In this document: in pieces, positions 5,543 through 6,890 of the stretch
Layout: the number at the start of each line of letters is the position of its first letter
Position numbering within the stretch: position 1 is the first letter of the stretch
Assembly: GCF_938030815.1 (NCBI RefSeq)
Contig: NZ_CALHII010000260.1
Span: forward strand, 1-6,890
Reading direction: 5' to 3'
Source: an uncultured Campylobacter sp.
GTDB lineage: Bacteria > Campylobacterota > Campylobacteria > Campylobacterales > Campylobacteraceae
DNA: 6,890 nucleotides
Translations under genes and position numbers: made by a program
The notes under the pieces: model-generated
Databases searched by the model: none
Told to the model about the DNA's origin: nothing
Seen by the model: only the letters and a program-made list of their open reading frames with translations

Positions 5543-6890
5543 TTATTCGACTTCGGCGTCGATGACATCGTCGTCTTTTTTACCGCCGTTTGCACCGCTG
5601 CTTTGCGATCCGCCTTGCGCACCTTGATTTGCGCTGGCAGCCTTGTATAGATCCTCGGCGACCTTGCTTAGGGCTTCTACTTTAGAGTTTATCGCTTCCT
5701 TGCTCGCGTTTTCATCCTTTAGCACGGCTTTTAGATCATTTAGCGCGCCCTCGATCTTAGCGCGTAGATCGCCCGGCACCTTCTCGCCCATCTCGCTTAG
5801 GCTCTTTTCGGTTTGATGTGCGATGCTGTCGGCTTGGTTGCGCGCTTCGACGGTCTCTTTGCGCTTGTTGTCTTCCTCTTTATGAAGCTCGGCATCCTTC
5901 ACCATCTTATCGATTTCGGCATCGCTTAAGCCGCTTGAGCCGGTGATGCGGATGTCGGTTGCTTTGCCGGTAGCCTTGTCTTTTGCTGAAACGGTTAAAA
6001 TTCCGTTCGCGTCGATGTTAAATTCTACCTCGATCTGCGGCACGCCGCGAGGAGCTGGCATGATGCCCTCTAAATTGAAATTTCCTAGCGATTTGTTGTC
6101 TTTCGCAAACTCGCGCTCGCCCTGCAAGACGTTGATCGTAACGGCGCTTTGGTTATCCTCTGCAGTTGAGAAGGTTTGAGATTTTTTCGTAGGTATCGTA
6201 GTTCCCTTATCGATGATCTTGGTCATCACGCCACCCAGGGTTTCGATGCCGAGGCTTAGCGGAGTCACGTCGAGTAGTAGCACATCTTTTACGTCGCCTT
6301 TGATGACCGCGCCTTGGATTGCAGCGCCGATTGCTACGACTTCATCAGGGTTTACGCTCTTATTTAGCTCCTTGCCGAAAGCCTTTTTGACCTCCTCTTG
6401 CACGAGTGGCACGCGCGTCGAGCCGCCAACCATGACGACCTCTTTTATATCGTTCATGCTTAGCCCTGCATCGCTTACGACCTTTTTGAGAGTGCTTATG
6501 GTCTCATCTACCAAAGAATCGATCATGCTTTCAAATTTGGCCCTGGTGATGGTTTTCATCAGGTGCTTTGGACCTGTAGCATCTGCGGTGATGAAAGGTA
6601 AATTTACCGTCGTTTCCATCGCGCTGCTTAGCTCTTTTTTGGCGTTTTCCGCAGCCTCTTTTAGGCGTTGCATAGCCATGACATCGCCGCGCAAGTCGAT
6701 GCCTGTTTCAGATTGAAATTCCGAGGTTAAAAAGTCGATCAGTTTGTTATCGAAATCATCGCCGCCCAAAAATGCATTACCGCCGGTAGCTAAAACTTCT
6801 ACAACGCTATCGCCGGTTTCTAGCACGGTTACGTCGAATGTACCGCCGCCTAGATCGTAAACGACGATCTTTTCGGATTCTTTTTTATCC
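5543..6890 (-). CDS. dnaK: Chaperone DnaK (Hsp70), 5' end beyond the window
   Basis: This is the C-terminal part of the ATP-dependent Hsp70 chaperone that folds and protects proteins in the cytoplasm with DnaJ and GrpE. The frame is open to the right edge (first whole codon at 6889), so 448 residues are visible and roughly 180 N-terminal ones are missing. Seen in order, by fragment residue, are the phosphate loop [10 protein letters not shown] (12-21), [13 protein letters not shown] (36-48), [10 protein letters not shown] (152-161), the allosteric linker [11 protein letters not shown] (200-210), the substrate-binding beta domain, the helical lid, and a Gly/Ser/Gln-rich tail ending in DVIDAEVE. 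The internal GTG at 6826 is not the start, because conserved Hsp70 sequence continues upstream of it. All key residues in view are intact. In related genomes dnaK follows hrcA and grpE, which would be to the right here; that is not visible. Confidence 0.98.
   Translation of the reverse strand, partial: DKKESEKIVVYDLGGGTFDVTVLETGDSVVEVLATGGNAFLGGDDFDNKLIDFLTSEFQSETGIDLRGDVMAMQRLKEAAENAKKELSSAMETTVNLPFITADATGPKHLMKTITRAKFESMIDSLVDETISTLKKVVSDAGLSMNDIKEVVMVGGSTRVPLVQEEVKKAFGKELNKSVNPDEVVAIGAAIQGAVIKGDVKDVLLLDVTPLSLGIETLGGVMTKIIDKGTTIPTKKSQTFSTAEDNQSAVTINVLQGEREFAKDNKSLGNFNLEGIMPAPRGVPQIEVEFNIDANGILTVSAKDKATGKATDIRITGSSGLSDAEIDKMVKDAELHKEEDNKRKETVEARNQADSIAHQTEKSLSEMGEKVPGDLRAKIEGALNDLKAVLKDENASKEAINSKVEALSKVAEDLYKAASANQGAQGGSQSSGANGGKKDDDVIDAEVE

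Noticed and set aside
6213..6716. A 167-codon plus-strand frame opposite dnaK
   Set aside because: It is a shadow of the highly conserved dnaK coding strand; its Ser/Thr-rich translation is typical of antisense reading.
6824..6826. GTG as the start of dnaK
   Set aside because: The frame continues upstream through the conserved [10 protein letters not shown] motif to the window edge, so this GTG is an internal valine codon.

Overview
The window looks like chromosomal DNA from a Campylobacter, probably one of the moderately GC-rich oral or gut species in the C. gracilis / rectus / showae range. The grounds are TupABC and DnaK proteins of epsilonproteobacterial type, a GC-tolerant coding style packed with AAATTT-type words, TGnTATAAT promoters without a clear -35 box, and short AT-rich intergenic stretches. 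The species is an inference from sequence style, not from any alignment.

Layout from left to right. Positions 1-269 are non-coding, with an AT-rich hairpin and then a promoter. Positions 270-1595 (+) encode a stand-alone class V aminotransferase of the cysteine desulfurase / selenocysteine lyase superfamily, closed by a good intrinsic terminator. Positions 1596-2133 are non-coding and contain a perfect 24-bp palindrome and many reiterated (G/A)AATT(T/C) words. Positions 2134-4127 (-) hold tupB followed by tupC, overlapping by four bases (ATGA). Positions 4198-5016 (+) hold tupA, divergent from tupBC and closed by a strong terminator. Positions 5075-5542 are non-coding, with two GC-rich stem-loops. 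Positions 5543-6890 (-) are the C-terminal two thirds or more of dnaK, whose 5' end lies beyond the right edge.

The tup genes form a complete tungstate ABC importer: a periplasmic binding protein (TupA), a membrane permease (TupB) and an ATPase (TupC). In this lineage tungstate is needed for tungsto/molybdoenzymes such as formate dehydrogenase. The two transcription units share a 70-bp spacer. In it a perfect 9-1-9 inverted repeat covers a TGCTATAAT element on one strand and a TGCTATTAT element on the other, so a single bound repressor could shut off both arms.

The most unusual feature is inside tupC. Between the start codon and the ATPase domain are 17 exact-length 15-bp repeats, encoding a low-complexity five-residue repeat with an invariant Asn. 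I see no phage, transposon, CRISPR, tRNA or rRNA signal, and no new multi-gene system. The tupC repeat array and the symmetric tup promoter are what deserve follow-up.
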